A stretch of DNA of 48,497 nt from Hyphochytrium catenoides (GCA_900088475.1 FLMG01004242.1:103942-152438), one strand, 5' to 3'; positions 31,501 to 44,768 are shown, numbered from the stretch's first letter. The notes: generated from the sequence alone by a model not told the origin. Numbers and translations: made by a program.

Positions 31501-34500
31501 TAACCTGGGAGGATATCTAGACAAGATAGGGAGAGTAACTCTACCTAGTAGATGGTTTAGCTTTGTCGTGTCAGAGAAAAGTGCCTCCCGGACGTACGGG
31601 TTCCCGCTTACTCTTCGAAGTATGGCGAAAGCCACAAGAGCTGAGGCAACGAACGACAGAGCAGAGAGTGAGGCTTAGCGAGGGGGACGACGAGCGAGGA
31701 GATACAGCGGAACAGCTGATTCAGACTACAAAAAGACAATAATAAGACACCTACCTTTGCTATCAGGTTTTCTCAGCCCTTGTCCCTTGGAGTCGAATTG
31801 GTAAGCAACTCTGTGGTGCTGCAGTACCACCGAAAAGACCAAAGGCATTGAGAGTTTGGATATAGCAGCTCGGAGTACCGCTTGTTCCTGCGGGTCAACT
31901 TTTTAGAGAAGTACGACAAGGCCACAAACTCCAAGAGTTGCGAAGGGAAAAAAATGGTTCATACAGGTGTGTTAAGAAGACCAGAGGTACCCTTACCGGT
32001 GCCCCACTAAAAGTGCGGTCAGAGAAGAGCGCCCCGATCAGGCACATGGACAACATCTGGCAGCCAGAAGACTCAGCAGCGTCTACGGTCGGTGTCTTGG
32101 GAGGCTGTTGACCCTTCGCCTGGGAGCACGAGGAGTATTAGCCACTTCAGAACGCCCAGCCAGCCATGAACGATCAATAGGGTCGATCACGTCATTGACA
32201 GAGAGAAAAACATTAAACTACTCTAAAAGGAGACTTGGGGACAAGGATGTCGTACCACAGAAGGAAGGCCAGGGAGTAGAGTAACCCGAACCAGTCCATC
32301 TAAGAAGATAACCTCTTCACTGATGAGCGCCATGATAAACATGAGTAGTCCTGCCTGGGCGTAGTCCAGATCACCTTTCCTAATATTGTAAAGAAATGCA
32401 GAGACAAGGCGAACAAAGAGGATCGAAGTCTGAGCCAGGGCAAGCAAGATTCAGAGAAGAGATGCAACTCCGCGCGGACAGGGACAAATCCATGGCTACT
32501 CATGATGGGTTGAGAGCCTGAACCATACCTTTCTCTATGCATGAGCTTCTTGCTAAGATGCTCCGTATTCGCGAACGGATTTTTATGCTGTGTATTGGCA
32601 AACGCCGGGATCACTTCCTACAATTCGGACCCGGGCGAAGTATGAGACTAAGCATGATGACAGGCACACTAGAAGGGGAAGCAGAAGAGGAGAAAGCAAA
32701 AAGTACGCTTCAAAGGGGCAGTCTTAACATCAGACGTGGGCAGCTCATCACGCTCAGTAGCACGTTGACATTTCTAAAAGAGGCATTTCGTCAGTGCAAC
32801 ACTCGGACCTTTTGCAGCCAGATGAGGAGAAAGTAGGAGAGGTTGGCTCCAAACTTAGGGCTTTCAAATTGGTACATGGGCGAATCCCTTAGGAGGCGTA
32901 TGAAGGAATAGAGAGAAGGCGGAACACTGCCATAAGTGGTCTCAATAAAGGAGGCCTGCCCATTCTCTTTGCTAACGAAATCGCCATACTTTTGACTCCC
33001 ATCAATCCACACCTAGAGCAAGGAGAGGACCAGCTTAGACTCTGTGCGCGCAGGCGTAAGGAACAAGCCACAATGAGCTCAGCAGCAACACCAAATGTAG
33101 GCGAAGCGTCTACAAACGCAGATCTTGGGAAAAGTTATATACAGATCGGATCTATCTATGCGTAAGCTTAGCAAGAATGGAATAATGCTAAAAGTAAGAG
33201 AGCAGACAAGGCTGACCTTCATGAATTGAGTGAGAACAGCGCGGAAGCAATAAACGAATCCGTAAGGCCGAAGGAAATAGTCCTTGAGAAGTAGTGACCC
33301 GGACTGAATTCGAGGATCCCTGGCTTGAGCTGAAGAACAGAGGGATTGAAGAAGAGATCTCGCGGGGCTTTTATCGCCTCCTCCATCTGTGTTGGGTTCT
33401 GGTGTTGGAGGGACCGAGCTCTGCGCTGTCTCTAGACTGGAGGAGAGGTAGGAGAAAGCCTGCTCTAATGCAGCCGAGAGCTGTTCGGAAGGACGATCTG
33501 AATTTGAAGGAAAGTCTAGAGATCGGACTGTGGGGTCTGGTCCCTCCAAAAAGTTAAGATCAAGGAGGTTGCCACCGCTCTCTTTCTGGCTCCTTCCTAA
33601 CTCACTTTGTAGCTTCACCAACTCGCTATCAGTTTTTGAAACTTGTGCCTGGTACTTGGCCAGCTGAGTGAAGAGATAGTCTGGAGCTTCCGCCTTCTCA
33701 AGCCACTTGTTGACGCTTGGTTTTCCTTTGTGCTCATTGTAGAGCAAACAAAAGTATCTCGTTATAGCGAGAGACGAGTCGTCAAAGCTGTTTCCCTCTT
33801 CTCCGTCTGTCTGGGTCCCTCCTGAACCTCGTTTCCTAGGTACGCCACCGAAGTACTTATAACGGGCCACAAAGCAGTGCAGGAGTTCAGGGAGGGTTTC
33901 GGTGGTCGCCAAGGCAACGCGTATGCGGTCTAGTCTTGGAAGAACCACTGTTCGCACAATGTAGGTGCCAGCATACTTCACGAGCCACAAAGCTAAGTTC
34001 ATGGCTTAATAGTTGCGAGTGCACATGTGGCAGGAACGCAGTGGTGTTAGCAATCTTGCAACTCTTGAACAAGCCTTACCCAACATCTCCTAAACCTCTA
34101 CGGATCTCTCTTTCTCGTATTGTAAGGTCCAAGCTCTCTTGTTCTTTGGGGAAAATAAAGCATGGTTACTCTCCTCTCTATATTAAGTCCTACCTTCGAA
34201 GACGTCTGCCTCTTCCAAAACGGCCAACACATTCTTGCATAGTTCCTCCAGCGAGCCGTGTATCGAGAGGATGTCATTCTGCTTACCCTGGTCACCTCCC
34301 TGCAGCCACCCTTCTTCCCGTAACGACTGCACCAGCCAAGAAGTGAACCAGCTCTTGTCGTGGGACGATAGGAGACTAATCTTCTTCAAAAGAAGAGAGA
34401 TAGACTTCTCAAAGTTTTCGCGTTGGTGTAGCGCAATCCTCAACATTGTTCGTGAATGGCTGGACTCTTCTGCATAGCGGTCGCCGGCTGTCTTCGTACC

Positions 34501-37500
34501 TTCCTTCCCGTCCGCTCTTGCTTTTTGAGGCTGTCGGTCTATGGGTTATATAGAGTGAAGCAGCAGAGAGAGAAGGTATGAAAAAGAAGAGAGGATTGGT
34601 GAGACAAGCGACCACAGCAAGCAACAAGGACACGTGAGAGGTGGTACAAAATACGGTGGATGTAAGGCGTGGGTGCTATAGAAAGTGCCAGAGGGCATTT
34701 ATCGAGTATTGATGACGTAGGACCCAGTAAGGCAATGGGGAACAGGTTCACCTGATCGCAATGACCTACCTTGAGGTCTAACAAAGCCAAACAGGTCGGC
34801 AGCAAGTCTCTGGACGTGGAGCAAGTCTTCCTCTGCCCCTAACTCCTCTTCCTCTTCCCTTCGAAGGCTTAACGCGGCCCGCCACTGGTTGTAGAGGAGT
34901 CCGCACTTATTTCTGGAGGTGCTGATTGCGATCTTTGAGGAAAGGGGAGGCAGAGGACCTCGAGGGAGCTGCCAGAGGTAAATTCGGTGAAGGGTGGCAC
35001 GCCTTAGGGAAGCGATATCGTCCTTATGAACAGCCATACCGGGACCGCACTCAATATCTAGTGGAATAAGGAGGAACGACCAGGGACCATAAATGCAATG
35101 ATGGCGCAGCACTTCCTTAGCCACCTTGAGAGCTTTGAGGTCACCGCATCAGAGATAAAGACCAGAACTAAAGGACTTCCCAACTCTGGTACACAGCCTT
35201 CTAACGATGCAAGCCATACGAAGTTGAAAGTGTAACAAGATGGACAAGCGATAGGCGCCTAAAAATATAACAACGAAGCAAGGAAAGCGAAGACGCGGAA
35301 GCCTAGATACGAATCAAGCTACAATCCTTACAAGGGAGGGTGTCGGTAGAGCTGTCAGAGGAACTCCTCAGGTCCTTCAATGAGATAAGAGGGACTCCGT
35401 CTAGAGCGTCGTCCATAGCCCCAGATGCTATAAGATGGCTCGTATAATGGATTTGGGAGAAAACTCGCTGCCGTATTAGCAGAGAAAAGAGGTTTAATAT
35501 GCACAGAAGCTCTTCTCCATTTTGCGGCCTGTACTTGTCAAGGAAGCACTGCAGCGCATCCTGGAGCATCAGTCGTTGCGGCATCACTAAACTCTTAGCA
35601 GACGCCATATGGGCACCTTCCTCGTTAGCAGTCATTCCAGCTGAGGTACTACGGAGAAGGAAAGCAGGTTGGACGTCTTAGAACCCAAGGTGTCGCAAAG
35701 GATAGGTCAGCATCAGCGGAAAGGGTGGCTTCGAGATGGCTCAATCCACACGCTACCTCGTCGTTGGTTGACGTTGTAAATAGTCTTGATAAATCTCCAG
35801 AAGTTTGGCAGCACTAAGAATGCGGTAAGGGGCGCATCTATGACGCGTAACACCCCATTCACAGATGGTGAATACCGCTGATGGCTCCACCACAGAGAGA
35901 GTGGCATTACTATTGTCATTGGCCGGACTGAAGAAAATCTGGCAAGACAGAGTGTTAGCAAGCTTGGAGATCCTTCCCTTTCAAACCCTGACTCCTTTAA
36001 TAATGTAGATAGGGTAGAATTGCGGTACGATTCTTTGAAGTCAGAACTCCTAATTTCCTTCACTTCCTCTCAGCCTCCTTTTCTCCAGTCTTCGGAGTTT
36101 CACTTTGTGTCTATGCCAACCTTTTGCACTATTTGTTCCGCGTCGAAGGTAGAAGTAATGGTGTGGAAGTGGTCCAGAGTTTCGATAAGATCGGGAGCAC
36201 TGGGCTTTGCAAACGATTGGGTTATCTGGGGAATGGGGAAAACCGGACAGAGAGGAAGACTCTTTAAGTTCTAACAACATGTTTCCTTAGCGGAGCATGG
36301 CCATCCTGACGCCTTTGGCTCGTGGTTGTTTTTATATCTATTCCCCACTTCCCATCTGTCCGTTGCCCTGCAGTAGCCCTCCCAATTTGGTCCAACAGAC
36401 ATAGGTATCCATGCCCTTGATAAATGAAACTTGGACGAACAGACCTACCAGGGAGCGGATTCTCTCACTTCTCGAGCAGACGGATTTGAGAATTCGCCGG
36501 CAGCGTTGGAGGGGGACGCCAGCAACCTTCTCCACTTTGTTCCCAGAGAAAGAGCACTTGACACGACTACTATTTCGGATGGAAAGTTTGGGGCGCAGGA
36601 CATACTTTGGCCAAGAGATAAGGTGTTCTGATGGATTGTAACACAAGCGTGGCCGCCAACGAAGAACGAGACGGCGGCAGAGAGGTAAGGGTGAAGCACG
36701 GAGCTAGAATAGAAGATATATCGTAGTCCTACCGTCTGAGATGGAGACCAGTGCGTCTGATGCTGACAGAAGCACTGATCTCAATAATGAACAAAGTCCA
36801 TGGAAGAGAAAATCGTGCGCCTCTGTCTCAAAATACGCGGGCTCTCCCTGTGGCCACAGCTCCCTCAGATTTCGTAGGCATGCATGGACTAGGCCCCTCG
36901 TGTGCGAGCTGGTCTTATAGATATATGGAAGATAAGGCGTAAGAGCGCTAAGAACCATGCAGCAGTCAGGGATGGACAGCGGACGAAAGCCTTGGCCTCT
37001 TCTTGAACCCCCTCGCATATCGTCAAAGATCTCCAACAGCCCGTCTAAGAAACGAGCCCTGCAAATGGGGAAAAGTCGGGTATTATCGCTCTGTTTGGAG
37101 TTCGCTATTCTTAGATCTAACGATTTATCAAGTCGTTTTTCCTCTATCAAGATGACTCTTGGACGGCTCCCGCTAACAGTCAACATCATGTCTTGTCATC
37201 GGCGCCTGTTCGATCCTCGTTGTTGTCGCAAACTTCTCGATTGTCGCAGCTTACCCTATGACTCTTAGTATTACCTGTCAAGTAGGCCCTGCTCAAATTG
37301 GGAGCGAGCTAAAGCTGCCACATACGACCACTTAGACCTATGCGGGGCTTGGCCTAACTGTTCAGGATAGTGGATGCTGCTTTCCTCCATGATCGGGCGC
37401 TTCCCTGTTGGAGTGGCCTATAGGTTGAACTGATTAGAAGGCAAGCCATCGACGATACCTCATAATGGAGGAGATGATGTCTACACTTAGGGTTCTAACC

Positions 37501-39223
37501 GCTCAACATAACATTATTCGGAGACAGAAGAGTGTGACCAATATTATGAACAATCTGTGCGGAAAAAACGATACCAAAGTAAACGGAGCAGAGGAAAGCA
37601 TAAAGAGAAAATGATAAAGGATGAAAGAAGCGTGTACAAGAGAGGAATTGAGGATTGAAGCTCAGCTTGGTCCTAGCCGTACATTCGTGGCGACTAGGGT
37701 GGAAGTGCTTTCCCCTTCGTCTTGCCTGATTTTGAGGCTGAGATACTCTAATAATTGCCGGGTCCACGACTCTGAACGTTTCTCCATCCTCCCGACGTCA
37801 AAGGTCCAGTCGCTGGTACGGCTCTGCTGCTTCACTTCGCTATAAAGGAATATTATCTTGACGTACCAGGTAGCGCGGATTATCGCTGGCTGGTACTCAG
37901 CAAGCAGTTCAAGTAGGGGATATCTGAGGAGAAGAGGAACAATAGGAAGACACAGAAGGAAACCAATGGGTTTAGACGTAGATCAGTTAGCGACGGAGCA
38001 AATATATGGAAAAGAGGCGGGACCTAAGGCACTCTGGCTATGGATGGAACACAGAAGAAGTCAAAAAGCTGTATCAGTCAATCCTTGGACCGCTGACTAT
38101 ACACGCGGAAGATGAGCACCCCTAAACATCTTTTGACCCAAAGGATGGACCCAGTAAGGACACTTTCAGATTCAGAGCATGATGAAATAAAGGATAAAGT
38201 TTGAAAGGAAGGCGAGAGTACGAGAATCGGGTCAGACCAACTTTTTGGTAGAAGGTAAATAAAGTTTACCTCTGATTGCGGGACGATTCCCAGCCTCTCT
38301 TCGCAATGCCCAGTCTCTCAATGATTTCATCCAAAGACTTGCGACAGGACGCGAGCTCAATCATCCATTCATGGTTCGACGGACTAGATTTATCGCTGAG
38401 AAGCTTCACATGATTCTGCAAGAAGTTACTAAGATAATTTCTTCGCTGTATAACAGCTGCGCTCGCTTGAGACTCTCGCAGAGCCAGCTCTTGCATAAAC
38501 CGTTGATGCTGGGAAATAAGCTCTGCGCAGCTGTCCACCATGGTCCCGTACTGACGTACGGCCGCGCTCTCATGCTCCGAGCCCAAACCTTTCGGAAGCG
38601 GCTCCACATAGCCTGACTCCTTCTCCGCCCAGAAAACAAATTGCTCTTCAGGATTTTTCGCATTTGTCAGATAGGTGTCTGGGATGCCAAGTTTGTCGGA
38701 TAGCTTGCCGTCTGACGGCTGAGGCAAAAGAGACAAGTGTCAGATGAGGGCTGAGGGCGGTGCTTACGACAGGAGTGATTACTTACCTGCTTCTTTGCAA
38801 ACTTGGGAGGAAATCCTGCTGTCAGATCTGTCGAATACTCTGGCTGGTGCACTGAGCGACTACCGTGGCTTGAGAACGAGGAACCTTAGTACGAATAGGG
38901 GAAGGAGTCTGCCACCTTCCTCATCACTTGCCCTACCTAGAGGAAGAAGACTGATAATGGGAGTGATACCCAGAGCGGGACTGATGGCGCCCTGCACTCC
39001 GATCACCTCTGTAGCTGGACTGGTTCGGCGAGGACCCTGACGTAAGGTGGAGTAACAGGTATTAGAAGTAATGGCCTCTCCATGTTGCGGCAGTTATAAG
39101 ACTACCTCGAGAACCACCTCCATAGGGAGCACCACCCGAGTTCCCAGGCAATCCATGACCTACAGATCCTGGCGGCGGGTAGCGTCTGTGTCGACCACTC
39201 CGGGAGCGATCTTTCTCGCTCAT
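28535..39223 (-). CDS. MED12: Mediator complex subunit 12 (28 exons)
   Basis: MED12 is the large subunit of the Mediator kinase module that activates CDK8-cyclin C in the nucleus. Exons: 39223-39106, 39036-38937, 38868-38787, 38718-38270, 37923-37683, 37417-37275, 37058-36733, 36703-36606, 36556-36449, 36225-36104, 35938-35757, 35640-35332, 35132-34770, 34520-34194, 34004-33217, 33012-32809, 32587-32529, 32379-32256, 32119-31997, 31887-31755, 31673-31545, 31330-31222, 31056-30930, 30863-30702, 30526-30338, 30181-29991, 29776-29059, 28801-28535; 2,096 aa. Matches to known MED12 occur in order: LGIPDTYLTNAKNPEEQF, LAEYQPAIIRATWYVK, the FEQGLLDR segment, LMLQDALQCFLDKYR with HYTSHLIASGAMDDA, LMFIMALISEEVIFLDGLVR, ILQLNIINSAQDLDLFDFIL and the C-terminal HRVQKKPRLYYEPS. 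A Pro-rich linker lies near 30340-30860. An exon may be missing in the 346-nt intron 37924-38269, and several small exon joins are provisional. The start is the first ATG of a Ser/Arg/Gly-rich N-terminus. Confidence 0.85.
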
Positions 39224-39785
39224 CCCTGCCTCCAGAAGTAGAGTGCTATGTAGATTCCACTGACATACGCTGAAGTTCCCGTCCTATCATTAGCACCTGC
39301 AGAAGAGGCAGTTCGAACGAGACCGCCGCTTACGTGGCCGAAGGCAGTAGCTTCGTACTGCCATGGTTGATGAGAAGATCAACCAGAGCCCTCTTGCTAG
39401 CTGCTGGTGCTGGATCCTAGCTGTGGGATCTGCTGCAGTGAGGTTCTTGCTACTGATGAAGTGCGATGACCGTGGTATCGAACTCTCAATATCCAAAGAG
39501 AACGGCCAAAAGCGAGGCGCAGTGGGACCATGAGAGTCGCTAACGGTCAACTCTGAAGATTGAGGCAATTCCAAAGCTCTGTCATTGGATTCTGGGGGAT
39601 CTCGGATCTCCGACCTGAAGAAGAGAAGAGAAGAGTGTGGAAGGGTGAGCCTCTTGAGGAAGCGCTTTGGGATGAGGTGAGGATGAGAGACCCTGAGGGT
39701 ATAACCTTGCTGTCTGACAGCTATCAAGGGCTGAGAGCGTACGAAGGGTATTCTTAGGGTATGCTGAGAGACTTGGGAAAGGCAT
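39220..39785 (-). CDS. Hypothetical small protein, possible membrane tail (3 exons)
   Basis: Proposed exons 39785-39706, 39614-39334 and 39296-39220 join in phase and give 145 aa starting MPFPSLSAYPKNTLRTLSAL. The first 27 residues lack acids apart from one Asp and could be an organellar presequence; the middle is polar; the C-terminus (GTSAYVSGIYIALYFWRQG) is a short hydrophobic segment. Donor GTAAGC and acceptor TTCTGCAG of the second intron are good. If that 42-nt intron is retained, the frame instead stops at 39292-39290. The stop TGA overlaps the MED12 ATG by two bases (ATGA). No family was recognised; the alternative is that this is MED12 5' flank or leader with chance reading. It is divergent from the next gene with 155 bp between starts. 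Confidence 0.4.
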
Positions 39786-39940
39786 CTTGACCTCGTTGAC
39801 CTTCAGCCCCCAACCCGTAGTTCCAGCTCATCCGTTTGTAGAGTATCATGCTGCTGATAGGGTTTCCAGAGCTACCTGGAGGACCTTTGAAGAACCCGAG
39901 CCTGGAAATGGGCTAGACAAAGAGAGCGTAAGGCAAGACC

Positions 39941-42900
39941 ATGGAGCGGCCAACCACCGGTCCGCTCGACGAGGCCCCTCTCGTTGAGCTTGAGCAGCTG
40001 TTCTCGGTGGATGGGTCCTACGATGGAGTTCCCATTGAGTTTGCGAGTCGACGATCGTCGCGCTCCCAGGATATGGCGATTTTCTACCTTGCGAACAGGA
40101 ACCTAGTCTGCCGCATATGCACCACTGTCAGAGATGCGCCTTATTCCAGAGCTTTATGCCGGTTTCCGTGGATTCAGGACTTTCGCCGAAGACTTTGTGC
40201 ACTCGCCATCTGCCCAGATATTGAATGGGTTGCTTGTGTTACTTCCAACCGAAGCATTTACTTTCACCCCTTCTATCACTATTGCGTGAAGACAGAGCGA
40301 CTGCGACTCAAGCTAGAGGATCAGCAGATAGATGAAAAGGTCACGGCCAACCTGGCTTGCTTCTTCACACCCACAGATATGGCAATGAGCATCAGGTGCG
40401 GGCGTGGGTACTATCTTTCTTACTTCCCCGACTGAAACCCGCTGGTGCAGATATAAGTCGATTACTGTTGATAACCCCATAGGAGACGAGCTCGAGCCTC
40501 TCATGCTGGATAAGTCTCTCGGCATCCCTAGTGCGACCTTCTGGTGGAGACGCGCTCATCTCGGCCTGAAAGAGGATAGAGAAGTTCTCATTGTGGGAAC
40601 GTCAAAGGGATGGATTGTTTTTGTCAGTGTCTTTCAGGGAAAAGAGCTCTTCAGGCTTGATGTAAGGCTTCTTTCCTTGCTTCTGGTCTCATTGAGATCC
40701 CTAAGAGTGCTAGTACTGCAGGTATCCCGAGAAATCACCAGCTTAGAGGTCATCGTGCAAAATGGAGAAGAGGAGGAGGAGGAGTATCTTCTTATTGGAT
40801 CACGATCGGGAAGCGCTTCACTGTTGCTTGAGAAGGTACTACTTGGCTCGTCTGATAGAACATGGCCTCCGCGATAACCATGAACTGCCGTCTTTAAAGG
40901 ACTGCGGCATCTCTTCTCATCTGTCAGTATTTGAGGCGAAGGACCAGGATGATTTCGAGCCTAAGCAGCTAGCGGGTGGTGACCAAGCGATGACCGTTCA
41001 ACCGCTAAGTATCGTCAACTTTGATGTTGTTGACCGGTTCCAGATCGCTGCTTTTAAAGCTGATAACACCAGAGAGATAGCGTTTGGGTTGCACATATGC
41101 GCCCCGCTGAACTCGTGGCGGAAAGTAGAGCTGCCCGTGGAAGGTTCGATACTCTTCGGCTCTCCTAAGTTCATCATAATGTTCCAGACTTCTGCCTCGA
41201 AGTCCTTGAAGGTGGGAATAACTGGTCCTCCGACGTGTACGAATTTCAGGAACTCTTCCCGCTGTTCGTTCTGAAAGTGAAGGAGACAGGACCTAACCCC
41301 ATGACACAGATTCTGCTTCTCATGCCGCGGCCGGAGGACAGCTGGGCATTTGAGGTCAAGGCGGAGATGGAGCTCAAGGACAAGGAACAGAGGCCTCTTG
41401 CCCTGCCGCCTACCATCCAGATAACTGAGGTGGTCGATCATAGCTGCCTCTATATCTGCACGAGGCACAACCTGTACGCACTGAGGCCACTCTATTCCTC
41501 GCAGATACTTGAGCAGCTGCTCATGCAGGTACGGAACGGGCATTACGAACCTCAAATCTCTTTTTGAAGCTCATCACGCCCACATCTTACCTTAGAGAGC
41601 TCTCACACCGGCCAGAGCTTCCAGATTGGGTGCCTTGATTGGCCTTAACACAAGTGGCACCTTCCTGAAGATTGCAGACGAAGCTTGCAAAGGTGGAATA
41701 ACGAGTGAAGGTAAGTTCTCTATCTTCTTCTTCGCGTGGTCCCTGCACCTTCTGACAACAATATTGCTCGGGACTTTGCAGAAGAACGAAACTGGGTCCT
41801 CCAACTGTATCGTATGTCCAGGGCTCGTCCTGTGGCCATTGCGATGAGCATGCTTTCCTCTGGGTCTTATGAACTTGGAGCCAACTTCATTGGCCCCTAC
41901 ATCTTCTCGCCCAAAGACGAGTTCGGGCTTCCCGAAGAGGAGCTGGAAGAACTGGCTAATCTGATGCTCCAAATTATGATCCACCTATGCATTGAAGAGG
42001 ACGTTGCTGATATCAGTGATCAGCTAGAAATAGATTCTCAAGAGGAGGGCGCCGTAGATAAAGTGCAATGTCTTCAAGCGACTTCACGCTGGAATAGGCA
42101 GAAAATAGGTGACTTCATTGGATCGGTGGAGCTGTATGACCCCCATCAGGCGCTTAGGATGCTGGCAGACGCGGGAATGGTGACGGAAGCCCTGATTGTT
42201 GCTAAGCAGTGGGAGCTGTTCCCTTCAGTGAGTTTATTCTCTGTTTCTATACCTGCAAGAGGTTCCTAAACTTCGGTCATATAGGCTCTAGAGCTCATAG
42301 AACAGTCAGGCTTCATTATGGACGAGGACGAACTGGCCTACTTGGTCGACCAAGGGCAGGCAGCAGCGTTGCTCCGTTGCCAGACGCTACTAGATCGGCT
42401 CCGTCCAGAACTGAAGCTCAAGCTCCTTTCTGATAGCGAGGGTTTAGATTCAAGCACCCTTTTGAAGGAAAGAGAATGGCTCTATAGGAATCTTGCTAGT
42501 CTTGACATAGACCTTGCCGAAAAGTTGTCTGGGGCCCTTCTCCAAGCCTTTCCTTCTCTGACGACTGTTACTGAGGACCCCAATACTGGGTCTCACCTCT
42601 TCTCGAGCAGTGGCAATCTCTTTGGGAGCCTGGTGAAGGTCCCGAGTGCCGCCAGCTCCTCATCTCCTCGAGCACAGACCCCACAACATTCGTCCGCGCC
42701 AGTACAGATCAGAGTATGTGAGCTTTATATTTTACTGCTGCTGCGGATCTCCGCAGTCGCTCAACCTCAGTCTGAGAAGGCGACAGCTAACAAGATGCTT
42801 GAGACCGAACTGCAGAGACTAGACGGCATCTACCGCCGGAATATTGTTCTGATTCACTGCGTCCAGTTTAAGAATTATTCGACGGCGGCCTTCATCTGTG

Positions 42901-43787
42901 CCATGGCTAATGATCAAGTGAGACAACTGGAGTTCAGCCTGCAAAGCGCTTGGCGAATCAGGGAAGAACTTCAGGCCGATTCGTCCCACCTGCAGGCGAC
43001 AGAAGACTTAATTCTTCAGGCTCTCGAAGATTGGGTCATAAACCAGGGTGAAGCCGAGTCAGATAAGCGATTGGAGCTGTTTACCAAGCTTCTTTACTAC
43101 TGGAAGGAATTGGGCCTGTCGATGGAGCCTTTGGAAAACCTTTTCAGCAGAAGTGACCCTGATGACGAGGATGATGTCACAGCAGCAGGTGGTTTCCATG
43201 GTGAGGTCATTGGCTTCCTCACAGAGATTCTTTGCGGCAAGGAGGGTTCTCTCCATTCGAATGGCTGGAGAGGGGGATTGAAAGGTACTCACCCAATACT
43301 CCGGCCTGCCTACGTAGCGGCAGTCCGTGAGCTGCAGTTTTCTCAGAAGTTGCTCATGGCGGTTGTTGCTGACCACTTTAAGACCACAGGGATCGAGAGG
43401 GACACGCGAAGGGTTCGCAAATTGCTCTCTTCTATTATAATGAACCTGCGCTACATGGAGCCACCAAGCCAGTATGCGTGCGTAACAATGGAGGGAGTGG
43501 AACAGAATGGAAGCGTTGTGGGGAGCCTTGTCGTCTTCTCATGCGGGCACGCTTACACTACTGAACAGTTCAAACAAGCTGTGCTGCCAGAGCTGCAGCT
43601 TAGACTAGAAAAGCTAGAGGACGACTCCTACTTCCTGAATCGGCTGGTGTTCAAGCAGTACCATGACTTGTTGGAGGGGAGTCATACAACGGACATAGCT
43701 TGCCCATGCTGTGTCCTCAACTCCATTTGTCCTACAAAAGGATACTCGCTGTCTCAGGCGCTAAGCATGGGGCCAAAAAGATGGTGA
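39941..43787 (+). CDS. Large propeller/solenoid-like protein with partial C-terminal zinc site (9 exons)
   Basis: Exons: 39941-40395, 40451-40661, 40722-40835, 40900-41143, 41188-41528, 41596-41710, 41782-42227, 42285-42713, 42771-43787; phases join, 1,123 aa. The first 500 residues alternate short beta-like strands (EWVACVTSNRSIYFHP, REVLIVGTSKGWIVFVS, EYLLIGSRSGSASLLL) as in a beta-propeller. The rest is mostly helical, with paired-helix segments such as DPHQALRMLADAGMVTEALIVAKQWEL that look like clathrin-type repeats. The C-terminus has FSCGHAYTTEQF and, 50 residues on, ACPCCVLN, a Cys/His then CxxC pattern resembling half a RING. This order (propeller, helical solenoid, C-terminal zinc module) is that of HOPS/CORVET Vps and related trafficking coat subunits, but no specific member was recognised. 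Introns 40836-40899, 41144-41187 and 42714-42770 are very short; the last is 57 nt and in frame, so its removal is inferred from its hydrophobic translation and its splice sites. Confidence 0.75.
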
Positions 43788-44728
43788 AGGGATTGATACA
43801 TATCTATTAACCGTTGCAGCGGAAACTAAAGCTACTCAGAGGCTAGGCCCACGCCGGGCCACTCTGGGCTTAGACTAAGAAGGAGCAGCTCTTCGTCGGA
43901 ATAGTACTTCTGAACCTGGTTTAATATCTCAAGAAGTTATTGCGAAAGGACATAAGTGCTGAGACCCAAATGGTTCAGAGCTTCTGCGCTCATAGCCCCC
44001 TGTCATAACATCTTTCCCCTGTCTACCTGCTCAGCGGGTACTCCTCTCAAACACACACATCGAGTCTTTCACTCAGCAAATGGCGAGTCTTTATATATTT
44101 GAACTGAAAGACGTGACTGCTCGTTAGGTAGGTGCTCCTATACGTCAAATGGACTTTGGGCGAGCTCTTGCTACGAACAGTTGCTAGGTGACCAATCCCT
44201 TGCTGCTTGGGAGAGTGTCTCTAAGAAGATCTGCGGTGGGTAGCAGCGAGAACAGTTTTAACTGTCAACTCCGATCAGTACTCGTCTTGATTGACTAGGA
44301 ACAGACCGACAGCGGCGCCATCCTCGGGGCTTTAGCCGAGAGTTCTGACCAGCTGCGGCGCCATCTTCCCAAGCAACGTCATAATTTTCTTCATGACGAA
44401 GACGAGCTGCTTGTGGACCAAAAGCTGTCCTCACCGCACCGGACAGTCGTTACAAAAGGCCGCTAACGGTCGGCTGTACTCCTGGGGGATGACTGCTGGT
44501 GAACTTGAAGATGACGTTACAGCCACTCCCTTTCCTGCGTTTCCCTCCCGTCCTTCCTGCCAAACTTTTCCTCCACTTCGTCATCCATCCTTCTCTTTCT
44601 CTCGCCTCCACAAGGAATGACTATTTGCTCGACGTAGAGCGAGTGCAATAAGACGCAGACAGCGGCCTCTCTCTTGGGAGAGAGAGAAGAGAGAGAAGAG
44701 AGAGAAGAGAGAGAAGAGAGAGAGAGAA

Positions 44729-44768
<40 letters not shown>

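Noticed and set aside
33217-34004. ANTH/clathrin adaptor reading, prompted by an LLDLNFL clathrin-box-like motif
   Set aside because: The exon joins in phase with flanking exons carrying clear MED12 motifs, and its helices align in order with MED12, so the motif is incidental.
42714-42756. 43-nt intron ending at CTCCGCAG
   Set aside because: Its removal would shift the frame and stop soon after; the 57-nt version ending at CTCAACCTCAG preserves the frame.
43281-43318. Possible 33-nt in-frame intron (GTACTC...CTACGTAG) in the last exon of the propeller protein
   Set aside because: The length is below that of the other introns and the encoded residues look ordinary, so the exon was kept continuous.
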